NCBI GenBank assembly: GCA_007133095.1
Contig: SLNK01000060.1
Span: forward strand, 1-36,039
Reading direction: 5' to 3'
Source of the DNA: Candidatus Peregrinibacteria bacterium
GTDB lineage: Bacteria > Patescibacteriota > Gracilibacteria > UBA1369 > LOWO2-01-FULL-3
Length of the DNA: 36,039 bases
In this document: piece after piece, positions 1-8,252 of the stretch
Layout: every line of letters begins with the position of its first letter
Position numbering within the stretch: position 1 is the first letter of the stretch
Notes under the pieces: generated by a model
Databases searched by the model: none
Told to the model about the DNA's origin: nothing
Seen by the model: the letters and a program-made list of their open reading frames with translations, nothing else
Made by a program: the position numbers and the translations under genes

Positions 1-837
1 AAGCGATTGCGGGTTGGCCACGCGGGGACACTGGATCCTTTGGCCACCGGATTGTTGTTAATTGCGATAGGGGAGGCCACTAAGCTTTTGGAGTTTTTTA
101 CGGGATTCGATAAGGAATATGAAGTTACCGGTAAATTCGGGTTTGTTTCCGATACTTTCGATGCTGACGGACTAATTGAAAAAAAGGATTCTGCCCGTAT
201 TTTGAGGTTTGAGAATTTGGATGATAAAGGAAAAATCGCGGAAATTAATAAGATTATAAAAGAAAAATTTATCGGAGAGATTCGACAGATTCCTCCGAAG
301 TTTTCGGCTTTGAAAATTGGTGGGAAGAAGGCTTACGAGCTTGCGAGAAAAGGAGAAGATTTGGAGATGTCTCCGCGCGATGTTGTTATTGATGATTTTG
401 AGATTGTTGATTTTGAATGGCCTTTTATAAGTTTTCGGGTTGCTTGCGGATCGGGGACTTATATAAGGTCTTTGATTCACGATCTGGGACGGGAGTTGGG
501 ATGTGGGGCTTACGTTGATGAATTAAGGCGCACGAAGGTTGGTGATTTTTCCGTTGAGAATGCGATAAAGATGAAAAGTTTTGATGAAGCTTGTGAGAGT
601 TGTGAAGGCGGCCCCGGGGCAGAATCACTGATTATTCCGATAGAGGAGATGCTTTCGGAATTTTCTGTTTATGAGTTGAGTGATGAGGACATTGAGGGAT
701 TAAAGGACGGGAAAGTTTTAGAAGGGCGGAATGTTGGGGGAAACGATGTGCCTGTCATCGGTTTGTATCAGGGGAGAGCTGTCGGTGTTTTGAAAAACGC
801 AAACGGAGGTGTTAAATTTGCGAAGGTTTTGTTGTGA
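1..837 (+). CDS. truB: tRNA pseudouridine(55) synthase TruB, 5'-truncated by window edge
   Basis: Makes pseudouridine-55 in the T-loop of tRNAs. The reading frame is already open at base 1 and the first visible residues (KRLRVGHAGTLDPLATG) are the TruB active-site motif, whose Asp in GTLDP is the catalytic residue. In the family this motif lies about 35-45 residues after the start, so the true start is outside the window and the TTG at position 7 is not a real start. Further support is the motif SGTYIRSLIHDLG in the middle and a short C-terminal PUA-like tail. About 278 residues are visible, so the full protein would be near the usual 300. It ends in TGA, which here is a stop rather than a recoded glycine. 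The WecA-like gene follows 50 nt later on the same strand. Confidence 0.95.
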   Translation, partial: KRLRVGHAGTLDPLATGLLLIAIGEATKLLEFFTGFDKEYEVTGKFGFVSDTFDADGLIEKKDSARILRFENLDDKGKIAEINKIIKEKFIGEIRQIPPKFSALKIGGKKAYELARKGEDLEMSPRDVVIDDFEIVDFEWPFISFRVACGSGTYIRSLIHDLGRELGCGAYVDELRRTKVGDFSVENAIKMKSFDEACESCEGGPGAESLIIPIEEMLSEFSVYELSDEDIEGLKDGKVLEGRNVGGNDVPVIGLYQGRAVGVLKNANGGVKFAKVLL

Positions 838-887
838 GCGGCGGCTTCGATATTTAAAAAATATTTTGTTTGTGGTAATTTTTTTGC

Positions 888-1928
888 ATGGAAGTTTTAT
901 TTCAATTTTTGTGGCCTGCAGTTGTAGCTTTTTTCATGGGAGTGTTTTTTGTCGGGCTTGCTATTAAACTTTTTCCGAAATGGGGGCTTTTGGACAGGCC
1001 TCACAGGTATGGCTTAAAAAGAAAACCGATTCCTTATTACGGGGGGATTGCTATTTTTGCGGCCTTTTTGGTTTCCGTTTTTATATTTTTCCCGTTGTCT
1101 CCGCAATTTTTGGGATTGCTTGTGGGGGCGACTATTATAGTTTCTTTGGGAGTTTTGGATGATTTGTTTGGAATAAGTCCTTTTATAAGGCTTGCCGTTC
1201 AGTTTGTGGCTTGTTTGATCCTTGTTTTTTCCGGAATAGGGATTCTTTCCATTAATTTGCCTTTTTTCGGGAGTTTTGATTTGAGTCAGCCGATGGTTGC
1301 GGGTGTTATGGTGTTGAGCGCTTTGTTCACTATTTTTTGGGTTATGGCTGTTTTGAACACTATGAATTTTGTCGACGGCATAGGAGGGTTGAGTAGCGGG
1401 GTTTCTTTTGTTGCCGGAATGACTATATTTTTTTTGAGCATCAATCCCGCATTACATGAGAATCCCGAAACTCAGTTGGGTGTGGCGACTCTGGCTATTA
1501 TTATAGCTATGATTTCGCTGGCGTTTTTGTTGTTCGACTTTCCGGCTCCAAGAATTTTGATGGGGGACGGAGGAAGCACTTTTCTGGGTTTTATGATTGC
1601 GGTTCTGGCGATTTTTTCCGGAGGAAAGATTGCGACAGCTTTTTTGGTTTTGGGTATTCCCATTTTGGACATGATTTGGGTTGTTTTACGTCGTGTCTGG
1701 AGTGGCCAGAAATTTTGGAAAGGGGATTTGAAGCATCTGCATCATAGACTTTTGGATTTGGGTTTTTCTCAAAGGAGAGTGGTTTTACTTTATCTTTCGA
1801 TTACTGCGGTTCTGGGATTTTCCGCGACTATGCTGGTGAGTAGTCAACAAAAGTTTTTTATGCTGATTGCTCTTGTTTTTTTGATGTTACTGTTGGCAAC
1901 AGCCATAGTTTTTGTTCCGCGGAGATAA
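888..1928 (+). CDS. WecA/MraY-family UDP-sugar:polyprenyl-phosphate sugar-1-phosphate transferase
   Basis: A 346-residue polytopic membrane enzyme of the family that moves a sugar-1-phosphate (often GlcNAc-1-P) from a UDP-sugar to undecaprenyl phosphate, starting surface polysaccharide, teichoic acid or O-antigen synthesis. Visible family motifs are LLDRPHRYGLKRKPIPYYGG near the N-terminus, GVLDDLFG (the paired Asp motif), NTMNFVDGIGGLSSG, ILMGDGGSTFLGF, and the C-terminal cytosolic signature DLKHLHHRLLDLGFS, which points to the WecA/TagO branch rather than MraY. About ten hydrophobic segments fit the family. The nucleotide-sugar genes in this window (glmS, guanylyltransferase) are consistent with surface glycan synthesis. 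The exact sugar cannot be told from sequence. No Shine-Dalgarno is visible before the ATG. Confidence 0.88.
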   Translation: MEVLFQFLWPAVVAFFMGVFFVGLAIKLFPKWGLLDRPHRYGLKRKPIPYYGGIAIFAAFLVSVFIFFPLSPQFLGLLVGATIIVSLGVLDDLFGISPFIRLAVQFVACLILVFSGIGILSINLPFFGSFDLSQPMVAGVMVLSALFTIFWVMAVLNTMNFVDGIGGLSSGVSFVAGMTIFFLSINPALHENPETQLGVATLAIIIAMISLAFLLFDFPAPRILMGDGGSTFLGFMIAVLAIFSGGKIATAFLVLGIPILDMIWVVLRRVWSGQKFWKGDLKHLHHRLLDLGFSQRRVVLLYLSITAVLGFSATMLVSSQQKFFMLIALVFLMLLLATAIVFVPRR

Positions 1929-1937
1929 AAAATTTCT

Positions 1938-1960
1938 AAAATGGTGCCCGACTCCATTTT
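1938..1960. repeat. REP-like palindrome, copy C
   Basis: A short palindrome with 7-nt arms AAAATGG and CCATTTT around a 9-nt centre, sitting 10 nt after the WecA-like stop. Read on the minus strand from 1955, it gives GGAGTCGGGCACCATTTT. This matches the two inverted motifs that bound the palindromic element at 25926-26195 (GGAGTCAGGAACCTTTTT and GGGGTCAGATACCATTTT). I know similar GGGGTCAGA-type motifs as REP elements mobilised by TnpA_REP-type Y1 transposases in other bacteria. No transposase is in this window, so that link is inference. Confidence 0.6.
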
Positions 1961-1975
1961 ACGCATTGCGTTTTT
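1961..1975 (+). terminator. possible small intrinsic terminator after the WecA-like gene
   Basis: Directly after the REP-like palindrome, ACGC-ATT-GCGT forms a short 4-bp hairpin followed by a T5 run. Alone it is weak. Together with the preceding palindrome it could end transcription of the upstream gene before dnaG. It overlaps the candidate dnaG -35 box, so the two readings compete. Confidence 0.35.
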
Positions 1976-1994
1976 GCTTTGTATCTGATACTTT
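1966..1994 (+). promoter_or_regulatory. candidate sigma-70 promoter for dnaG-rpoD-greA
   Basis: TTGCGT at 1966-1971, a 17-nt spacer ending in TGA, and TACTTT at 1989-1994 (an extended -10). The expected start is near 2001, about 18 nt before the dnaG ATG. The hexamers are imperfect, so confidence is low. Confidence 0.3.
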
Positions 1995-2018
1995 TCCCAT
2001 CGCTTTTAACGGTTTTTT

Positions 2019-3815
2019 ATGGCTGATTTGGTGGACGATATTAAATCGAGAATAGGGATTGAGGAGCTTGTTTCACAGTATGTACAACTCAAGAAGGCGG
2101 GGAGAAATTTAAAGGGACTTTGCCCTTTTCATAGTGAGAAAACTCCCAGTTTTGTTGTTAGTCCGGAAAAACAAATTTGCCATTGTTTCGGATGTAACAA
2201 GGGCGGAGATATTTTTGCTTTTATTCAGGAGCTGGAGGCTGTTTCTTTTGCGGAGGCCTTGCAAATTTTGGGGGATAAAGCCGGAATTAAGGTTGATTCT
2301 GCCAAGCTGCAAAAAGGTGCTCCAAAAAGCGAAAAGGATATTTATTTTAAAGCTCATGAATTGGCCTGTTCGTTTTTTGAAAAAGAGCTACATGGCACTG
2401 CCGAGGGAAAAAAGGTTTTGGATTATCTATATAGAAGAGGGCTTCATGATGAAATGATTAAGGAATTCAGAATCGGTTTTGCTCCGGATTCTTATGATTC
2501 ACTTCATTCGTATCTTTTGAAAAAAGGAATCCCAAAGGATGTATTGTATAAATCCGGACTTGTCTCCGCGAAAAATCTGGCGGATGACAACATTTATGAT
2601 AAATACAGGGCTCGTCTTATTTTTCCGATTTTTGATTATTTTGGTAAAGTTTGCGGGTTTGGGGGGCGGACCTTGAAGAAGGATCAGATGCCAAAGTATC
2701 TTAATTCGCCGGAAAATATTATTTATAATAAGAGCAAGCTTCTTTATGGTCTTTCTCATGCAAAAAAAGACATTAAGGAAAAGGATGTTCTTGTTTTGGT
2801 TGAGGGCTATTTTGATGTTATTCTACCTTATCAAGCAGGTGTGAGGAATGTTGTTGCAACTTCGGGAACTGCGTTGAGTGACGCACAGGCAAAGTTGATA
2901 AAAAGGCTTACCTCCAATGTTGTAACTTGTTTTGATAATGACAATGCCGGATTTGAAGCTACAAAACGGTCTTATTTTGTTTTGCGAAAATTCGATGTAA
3001 ATGTTAGGACTGTGGATGAAATGGAGGACAAGGATCCTGCGGATTTTGTGTGTGAAGAAAGCGGTAATTTTGATGATGTTGTTTCTTGCGCGAAGGATTT
3101 TACAGATGTTTTTATAGGCAAGTTGATAAATGACAACAATATTGAAACGATTTCCGGGAGGGGTACGGTTATTAGAGAGACTATGCCTCTATATGAAGGC
3201 ATGTCTCCCGTTGCCCGTGATTTTTTCATGCGAACTTTGGCAAAAAAACTAAGCTTGAAGGAATCCGTGCTTTATGACGAATTACAAAATTTGAGGTTAC
3301 GGAGTGATCATCCCGCACGTCTTAACGAGGAAAGCAAAAGTGAATCCGAAAGAACTTCCAGGTTGTCGTTGGGAACTATATTTTTATCTCTTTTATTGGA
3401 ATATCCTTTTTTGTTTTGTTTAATCCAAAATAAATTGGATTTAAATGATTTTGATGACGAATTTAAAAGTGTTTACAATGAGTTGACCAGTCAGTATAAT
3501 TCTGCTCAAGGCGAGGTTGAGACTTGGGATTTTAGTAAGGGAGTTTTGGCTGAATTAAGCGATAAAGTGAATTTTTTACGTTTATATGCCGAAAATTTGT
3601 ATGGAGAATTTGCAAGGGCGATGCTGGAAAGCGAATTGCTAAAACTTGTTGACAGAATGAGTGAGGAACGTAGAATCAGTAAGTTGAAAAATATTCAAAT
3701 TGAAATAGAGCAAGCCGAGAAGCGGGGAGACAAAGAAAAATTGAAGATTTTGTTGGGAGATCAGATGCGTGAGCTTAATAAGAAAACATTATGCCAAGAA
3801 CAACCAAATTCATAG
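2019..3815 (+). CDS. dnaG: DNA primase DnaG
   Basis: Synthesises RNA primers at the replication fork, working with the replicative helicase. It has 598 residues, normal for the family. The N-terminal CHC2 zinc ribbon is clear, with ligands C35, H38, C56 and C59 in CPFHSEKTPSF and ICHCFGC. The catalytic TOPRIM fold follows, with E262 in LVEGYFDVI, the strand NVVATSGTAL, and D306 and D308 in CFDNDNAGF. The C-terminal third is the less conserved helicase-binding domain. The gene overlaps the rpoD frame by 25 nt if rpoD starts at 3791. The dnaG-rpoD order is the classic macromolecular-synthesis arrangement. No Shine-Dalgarno is visible; the start is set by the conserved N-terminal DLVDDIKSRI helix. 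Confidence 0.96.
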   Translation: MADLVDDIKSRIGIEELVSQYVQLKKAGRNLKGLCPFHSEKTPSFVVSPEKQICHCFGCNKGGDIFAFIQELEAVSFAEALQILGDKAGIKVDSAKLQKGAPKSEKDIYFKAHELACSFFEKELHGTAEGKKVLDYLYRRGLHDEMIKEFRIGFAPDSYDSLHSYLLKKGIPKDVLYKSGLVSAKNLADDNIYDKYRARLIFPIFDYFGKVCGFGGRTLKKDQMPKYLNSPENIIYNKSKLLYGLSHAKKDIKEKDVLVLVEGYFDVILPYQAGVRNVVATSGTALSDAQAKLIKRLTSNVVTCFDNDNAGFEATKRSYFVLRKFDVNVRTVDEMEDKDPADFVCEESGNFDDVVSCAKDFTDVFIGKLINDNNIETISGRGTVIRETMPLYEGMSPVARDFFMRTLAKKLSLKESVLYDELQNLRLRSDHPARLNEESKSESERTSRLSLGTIFLSLLLEYPFLFCLIQNKLDLNDFDDEFKSVYNELTSQYNSAQGEVETWDFSKGVLAELSDKVNFLRLYAENLYGEFARAMLESELLKLVDRMSEERRISKLKNIQIEIEQAEKRGDKEKLKILLGDQMRELNKKTLCQEQPNS

Positions 3816-5020
3816 ATCATCCCTCCGATGATCAGATGTCAAAATTCCCTAAGGAAGTGCAAGATTTGGTAAAGAAAGGAAAGGAACAAGGATTTGTCAC
3901 TCATCAAGGACTTCTAAAGGCTGTTCCCAAGGTGGAGGATGATTTGATCCTTCTCGATGAAATTTACAGTTTGTTTGTTGATTTTGGGATAGAGGTTTTG
4001 GATACCAAGGATGTTCTTGCATTGGATAATAAGGAATGGGCCAAGGGTTCGGGGAAAGTGGTTTCTCCCGCTGGCGCAAAGAAAGAGCAAGGAGATGAGG
4101 CTCTTTCTGATTTTGATGACGATATTGAGGTTGAGCAAAGATTTTCCGTCAAGGAGAGAAAAGAGAGCAAGAAGAGAAAGGAGGCCGAATATAAAGAAAT
4201 AGCAAATGATTCAATTCGGCTTTATTTATGCGAAATCGGGAAGGTGGACTTATTGAGTGCGAGGGAGGAAGTGGATTTGGCGCGTAGAATTGCAAAGGGA
4301 GATCAATCCGCCAAGGCAAAACTGGCGGAAGCGAATTTGCGTTTGGTTGTAAGTATCGCAAAAAAATATATCGGAAGGGGCTTGTCCTTTTTGGACTTGA
4401 TACAGGAAGGGAATATCGGTTTATTTCGAGCTGTTGAAAAATTTGATCCCAATAGAGGTTTTAAATTTTCCACTTATGCGACATGGTGGATTCGGCAGGC
4501 TATTACTCGCGCTATTGCTGATCAGGCGAGGACCATAAGAATTCCGGTTCACATGGTTGAAACGATAAATAAATTAACGCACGCACAGAGAAGGCTTGTA
4601 CAGGAATTGGGGCGGGAGCCTTTGGTAGAGGAGTTGGCGGCGGAAATGGACATGGATGTGAAAAAAGTCAGACATATAATGAAAATTTCTCAGGATATAG
4701 TTTCTCTTGAAGCTCCGGTCGGGACTGAAGAAGACAGTAAATTGGGGGATTTCATTGAGGATGATGAAGCTTTATCTCCTTCGGATTCGACAAACAGACA
4801 GCTTATTAAAGAGAATATACATGAAATGTTGCAATATCTTTCTCCTCGTGAAAGAAAAATAATAGAAATGAGATTTGGATTGAAGGATGGAGTGGGACAT
4901 ACGTTAGAGGAAGTGGGGCAAGAATTCCATGTTACCAGAGAGCGTATTCGGCAAATTGAGGCTAAAGTCTTGCAAAAATTAAAGGAACATCCAACAAGTA
5001 TTAAGATTCGGCCACATTAA
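3791..5020 (+). CDS. rpoD: primary RNA polymerase sigma factor RpoD/SigA
   Basis: The housekeeping sigma-70 factor that directs RNA polymerase to -35/-10 promoters. It has 409 residues. Region 1.1 is present (VKKGKEQGFVTHQGLL). Region 1.2 is around SIRLYLCEIGKV. Region 2 holds LRLVVSIAKKYIGRGLSFLD and the -10 recognition helix FSTYATWWIRQAITRAI. Region 3 is at IRIPVHMVETINKL. Region 4 ends the protein, with the -35 recognition helix-turn-helix EEVGQEFHVTRERIRQIEAK. The ATG at 3791 lies inside the end of dnaG. A second in-frame ATG at 3836 comes after the dnaG stop and would remove 15 unconserved residues, and neither start has a Shine-Dalgarno. Promoter-like sequences elsewhere in the window match the consensus this factor should read. 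Confidence 0.96.
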   Translation: MPRTTKFIDHPSDDQMSKFPKEVQDLVKKGKEQGFVTHQGLLKAVPKVEDDLILLDEIYSLFVDFGIEVLDTKDVLALDNKEWAKGSGKVVSPAGAKKEQGDEALSDFDDDIEVEQRFSVKERKESKKRKEAEYKEIANDSIRLYLCEIGKVDLLSAREEVDLARRIAKGDQSAKAKLAEANLRLVVSIAKKYIGRGLSFLDLIQEGNIGLFRAVEKFDPNRGFKFSTYATWWIRQAITRAIADQARTIRIPVHMVETINKLTHAQRRLVQELGREPLVEELAAEMDMDVKKVRHIMKISQDIVSLEAPVGTEEDSKLGDFIEDDEALSPSDSTNRQLIKENIHEMLQYLSPRERKIIEMRFGLKDGVGHTLEEVGQEFHVTRERIRQIEAKVLQKLKEHPTSIKIRPH

Positions 5021-5041
5021 TATCAATAACTTATATATAAA

Positions 5042-5581
5042 ATGCCTACAAAAAAGACCAAAAAATCGTCAATTGAAACGACGGAAGATCAACTTTTAAC
5101 TAGTACTGGAGAAAAGGCTACTTTGATCACAAAGGAAGGTTTGGAGAAGCTGAAAGAAGAGCTGAACAATCTTAAAAATGTTAAACGAAAAGAAGTTGCT
5201 GAAAGAATAAAGGAGGCCATTTCTTACGGGGACTTATCAGAAAATTCTGAATATGAAGAAGCTAAAAATGAACAAGCTTTTGTAGAAGGGAGAATTCTTG
5301 AGTTGGAGAATAAAGTTAAGCATGCCAAGATAATTACGGAAAGGCAAAAAACTTCCGGAGTGCAGATAGGGACAACGGTTCATCTGAAGAATTTAACGAA
5401 AAAAAAGGAGGATGAAGAGGTTTATACCATTGTCGGGTCTACGGAGGCAGATCCTTTTAACGGCAAAATATCCAACGAATCACCGGTTGGCAGAGCTCTT
5501 TTGGATAAGGAAAAAGGAGACAAAGTAAGAGTTGTTGTCCCCGCCGGGTTTGTTGAATATCAAGTTTCGAAAGTTGACTGA
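5042..5581 (+). CDS. greA: transcription elongation factor GreA
   Basis: Rescues backtracked RNA polymerase by stimulating transcript cleavage through the secondary channel. It has 179 residues, about 20 more than E. coli GreA because of a Lys/Thr-rich N-terminal extension before LITKEGLEKLKEEL. The N-terminal coiled coil is clear and carries the tip motif GDLSENSEYEEA, with acidic tip residues D64 and E67. The C-terminal FKBP-like domain includes SPVGRALLDKEKGD. It follows rpoD by 21 nt, likely in the same transcript. It ends in TGA and converges on the small membrane protein gene 11 nt away. Confidence 0.95.
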   Translation: MPTKKTKKSSIETTEDQLLTSTGEKATLITKEGLEKLKEELNNLKNVKRKEVAERIKEAISYGDLSENSEYEEAKNEQAFVEGRILELENKVKHAKIITERQKTSGVQIGTTVHLKNLTKKKEDEEVYTIVGSTEADPFNGKISNESPVGRALLDKEKGDKVRVVVPAGFVEYQVSKVD

Positions 5582-5592
5582 TATTTAAGCCT

Positions 5593-6027
5593 TTATCGTC
5601 TTTTCTTGTTGGGTAGATATTTTTTTTCGCTAACCTTTCTTTTTTTGCTGTGCATTCTGATATCAAGATTTTCTCTTTCTCTCGGATATTTTACCTTGTA
5701 TGTTTTTATGGTTGAGTAGAGGAAAAACGCTAAAAGAAGGAATGACAGATATAGCCAGATTCGCATTGAAAAATAGGGGATGCTTTCGTATCTGACTAGA
5801 GTCAGAATTAAAAAGAGCAACCCCAAAAGGATCAGTCTTGCAGCGGTTTTTTGGAATAATTTTTTGAAGGCAAAATCTTCTTTTTTTCTTTTTTTGTAAA
5901 TTATGGAAAAGGCGAGGCCTCCTATTATAAGTATCGTTATAAGAATTATCATCGGAATGTAGAATTTGAATTGGCTTCCCGGATGTGGACTGAGAAGATA
6001 ATAAAACAGTGAGCTTATTGTATTCAT
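5593..6027 (-). CDS. small membrane protein of unknown function
   Basis: I do not recognise this 144-residue protein. It has three hydrophobic segments: residues about 20-43, 62-80 and 88-107. A basic tail of about 35 residues follows, rich in Lys and Arg and ending in KKYLPNKKRR. The positive-inside rule suggests the tail is cytoplasmic. Its ATG overlaps the stop of the Lgt-like gene (ATGA, 6024-6027), so translation is probably coupled and it is the last gene of the pyrG-side operon. This pairing could mean a membrane partner of the Lgt-like enzyme, but nothing in the sequence states a function. Confidence 0.75.
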   Translation of the reverse strand: MNTISSLFYYLLSPHPGSQFKFYIPMIILITILIIGGLAFSIIYKKRKKEDFAFKKLFQKTAARLILLGLLFLILTLVRYESIPYFSMRIWLYLSFLLLAFFLYSTIKTYKVKYPRERENLDIRMHSKKRKVSEKKYLPNKKRR

Positions 6028-6836
6028 TTTTTACGTTGTTTAAAGATTGCCGATCTTTTGTGGATTTTATTATATCTTAAATAAAATATTGCACCAGTAA
6101 AGATGATGAACAAGAAAATAATTATTTTTGGCGATCTGATTCCCAGGATCAATATTGTATCGTCTCCTCTTAGGAACTCCTCTATGAAGCGGAATACGCT
6201 ATACGCCCCGATGCCTCCAATCCCCATCAATCCCGTATTTTCTTCGGCTTTGAATTTTGGGCTGCTGAATAGAGTCATTAAACTTATTGCTATTATTGAT
6301 GAGTAAACGAATGCATAAATTTGTGTGGGATGAATTGGAACCGTATATTTTACCAAAGGGCTTGCAAAGTTTACTCCCCAAGGTAAGGAAGTGGGGGATC
6401 CGTAGTTTATTCCTCCGAAGAAAGCGCCCATGTGTCCTATCGCAAGGGCTATTATTCCCGCGGGGACTATTACATCCAGCCATCTCCAAAAATTTTGTTC
6501 CTCTTTTTTGCATGCGAAATAAAAATATATGAAAAAGGCTATTGCTCCTCCGAAAAGGCTAAGTTCGTTATCCCAAATGAAAAATATTCTGGGGATTGAA
6601 TCCAGTCCGAAGTCGTAAAAATATGTTCTAAAATTTATAAGAACCGCTGTTGCTCTTGCCCCAACAAAGGTCCAAAATATTAATTTTAAGGAAATTGAGC
6701 TTAAAAATTGCAGTTTGAGGCTGTTATTTATGCTTAATTTTATCAAAATGTAGACACCTGTGATTATAGCTATTCCCAAAAATATCCAGATTGTATGTAG
6801 CGTGAAAAATTTGCTTTGTAATATTAATGGGTACAT
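6024..6836 (-). CDS. divergent prolipoprotein diacylglyceryl transferase (Lgt)-like membrane protein
   Basis: Lgt attaches diacylglycerol to the lipobox cysteine of prolipoproteins. This 270-residue protein has the Lgt layout: about seven hydrophobic segments, VGARATAVLINF, SPTSLPWGVNFASP, VPIHPTQIYAF and SVFRFIEEFLRGDD. However, the usual signature GRIGNFxNGE reads GHMGAFFGGINYG at residues 134-146, and the usual HGG motif reads LFGG at 94-97. By alignment from memory to E. coli numbering, H103, R143, N146 and E151 are replaced, while the R239/E243 region is kept. It may be a diverged but active Lgt or a repurposed paralogue. A lipoprotein with a lipobox is encoded at 14466, so the organism needs some Lgt activity. 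The start lies 2 nt after the preceding stop. Confidence 0.82.
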   Translation of the reverse strand: MYPLILQSKFFTLHTIWIFLGIAIITGVYILIKLSINNSLKLQFLSSISLKLIFWTFVGARATAVLINFRTYFYDFGLDSIPRIFFIWDNELSLFGGAIAFFIYFYFACKKEEQNFWRWLDVIVPAGIIALAIGHMGAFFGGINYGSPTSLPWGVNFASPLVKYTVPIHPTQIYAFVYSSIIAISLMTLFSSPKFKAEENTGLMGIGGIGAYSVFRFIEEFLRGDDTILILGIRSPKIIIFLFIIFTGAIFYLRYNKIHKRSAIFKQRKK

Positions 6837-6838
6837 TC

Positions 6839-8242
6839 CTAAAAATTAAGTATGGCTATTATTGAGGCGATTATAAAAGCGGGAATTATTATAATGTTTG
6901 CTAGCATATTTCCCCTGAAGAAATTTACTTTGATCGCCGTGCTGCTGTGAAGTAGGAATAGTACTACGAGTATGTATTTGAATATTCTGCTTGTGTAAAC
7001 TTCAAACCCTTCGGGGACATACACCAGCCCGAAATCTTTTGTGTTTAGATATAAGGCGCTGAAGTAGTAGATTAGATAAAATGCTAGCAACCAACCTGTC
7101 AGTGAGTTCAATTCTTCCACGAAGGAAAACAAAATATTTTCTTCTTTTTCTTCATCTTCTCCCTGTCTTACTTCTCCGGATGTCTTTAACTGTTTTTTTA
7201 ATGTCTTTAAATCCCTTATTGCTTTTTTTCTGGTTTCCCAAGTGGTTTTTAAGTTTTCTTTTACGGCTGCTTTGTACTTTGGCGTGGGTTCTTTAAAGTA
7301 TAGTTTTATAAGGTCTTTCAATTCTTTATTAAGCGCTCTGATTTTTTGTTTTTGAACCTTTATTTCCGGGGGGACGGTGAGTGCGCTTTTGATTTTATTC
7401 AAAAGTGGGGAGATAAATTTATTTGGTCCATGCTTTTTCTCCCATTCGTCAATTTTTTCTGTTATGTTTTCTGAAATACTTTTTTTCTCTTCATCTTTCA
7501 GGGTGTTGAGTATTTTTCCGGTTTCCAGTTTTAGTTTGAGGGTGCTTTCTTCATCTCCCGGTTTGTCCTTTTTCTCCGCTTGTTTTTTTATGAAGTCCAA
7601 TAGATCTTCCGCGGTGACCAATATGTAGTCCAAATTTTTGGAATTTTTTATTCGGAGCAATTTATCTATTTTCTTTTGGATTTCGCTTTTTTGAGTCGGG
7701 TCAAATTCTTTGTCGAATGTTTGAAGGAGCTGATTTACATCGTTGAGGATATTATCTATTTTTGTTCTTGTTTTCAGCTCTTTTTTCCTCAGTTGTGGAT
7801 CTTTGCTAAGGCTTTCTTCATCGTCTTCTTTTTTCTCTTCTAGTTCCTTGCCTTTCTGTTCTTTACTTGCTTTTGCTTCTTCTTCTTGCAGATTTATTGC
7901 CCCTGTTTTTTTAGCTTCTTCCACTTGCTCCTGACTTGATCCTTGAGGCCATATCGCGCTTACTATCAATGAATATTCGGTTTTTAATTTGGCTAGAGCT
8001 TCTTCCTGCGTTTTTGCGGGGATGGTTCCGTTAACAAGCTTTCCCGTTTTGTCCGTAGCTTCGAATTCAAATTTTGTTTTTGAAGGGTCTTCTTTTTGCT
8101 CCACTTGTGTTTCTTGTAAAGTCAAAATTGTGAAGCCCAAATTGTTTAATTCTTCTCTCGCGATTTGTTCATCCGAGGCTTCTACGGTTCCGCTGAGTTT
8201 TTTCCCCTCTGTATTAGTTACCGTGTACTTAAAGATTGGCAT
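6839..8242 (-). CDS. membrane protein with two PilC/GspF-N-like domains, charged linker and three TM segments
   Basis: A 467-residue protein I cannot name. Residues 1-45 (MPIFKYTVTNTEGKKLSGTV and what follows) look like the small N-terminal domain that starts PilC/GspF platform proteins of type IV pili and type II secretion. Residues 57-103 (FEFEATDKTGKLVNGTI) repeat the same pattern, giving a tandem pair. Residues 104-370 are highly charged, Lys/Glu-rich and probably helical or coiled-coil. The C-terminus has hydrophobic segments at about 381-399, 419-437 and 447-466. The true PilC/GspF membrane domains are absent. It sits between pyrG (10 nt gap) and the Lgt-like gene (2 nt gap), so it is co-transcribed with them. 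A role as an envelope scaffold is only inference. Confidence 0.78.
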   Translation of the reverse strand: MPIFKYTVTNTEGKKLSGTVEASDEQIAREELNNLGFTILTLQETQVEQKEDPSKTKFEFEATDKTGKLVNGTIPAKTQEEALAKLKTEYSLIVSAIWPQGSSQEQVEEAKKTGAINLQEEEAKASKEQKGKELEEKKEDDEESLSKDPQLRKKELKTRTKIDNILNDVNQLLQTFDKEFDPTQKSEIQKKIDKLLRIKNSKNLDYILVTAEDLLDFIKKQAEKKDKPGDEESTLKLKLETGKILNTLKDEEKKSISENITEKIDEWEKKHGPNKFISPLLNKIKSALTVPPEIKVQKQKIRALNKELKDLIKLYFKEPTPKYKAAVKENLKTTWETRKKAIRDLKTLKKQLKTSGEVRQGEDEEKEENILFSFVEELNSLTGWLLAFYLIYYFSALYLNTKDFGLVYVPEGFEVYTSRIFKYILVVLFLLHSSTAIKVNFFRGNMLANIIIIPAFIIASIIAILNF

Positions 8243-8252
8243 TTTGGGACGA

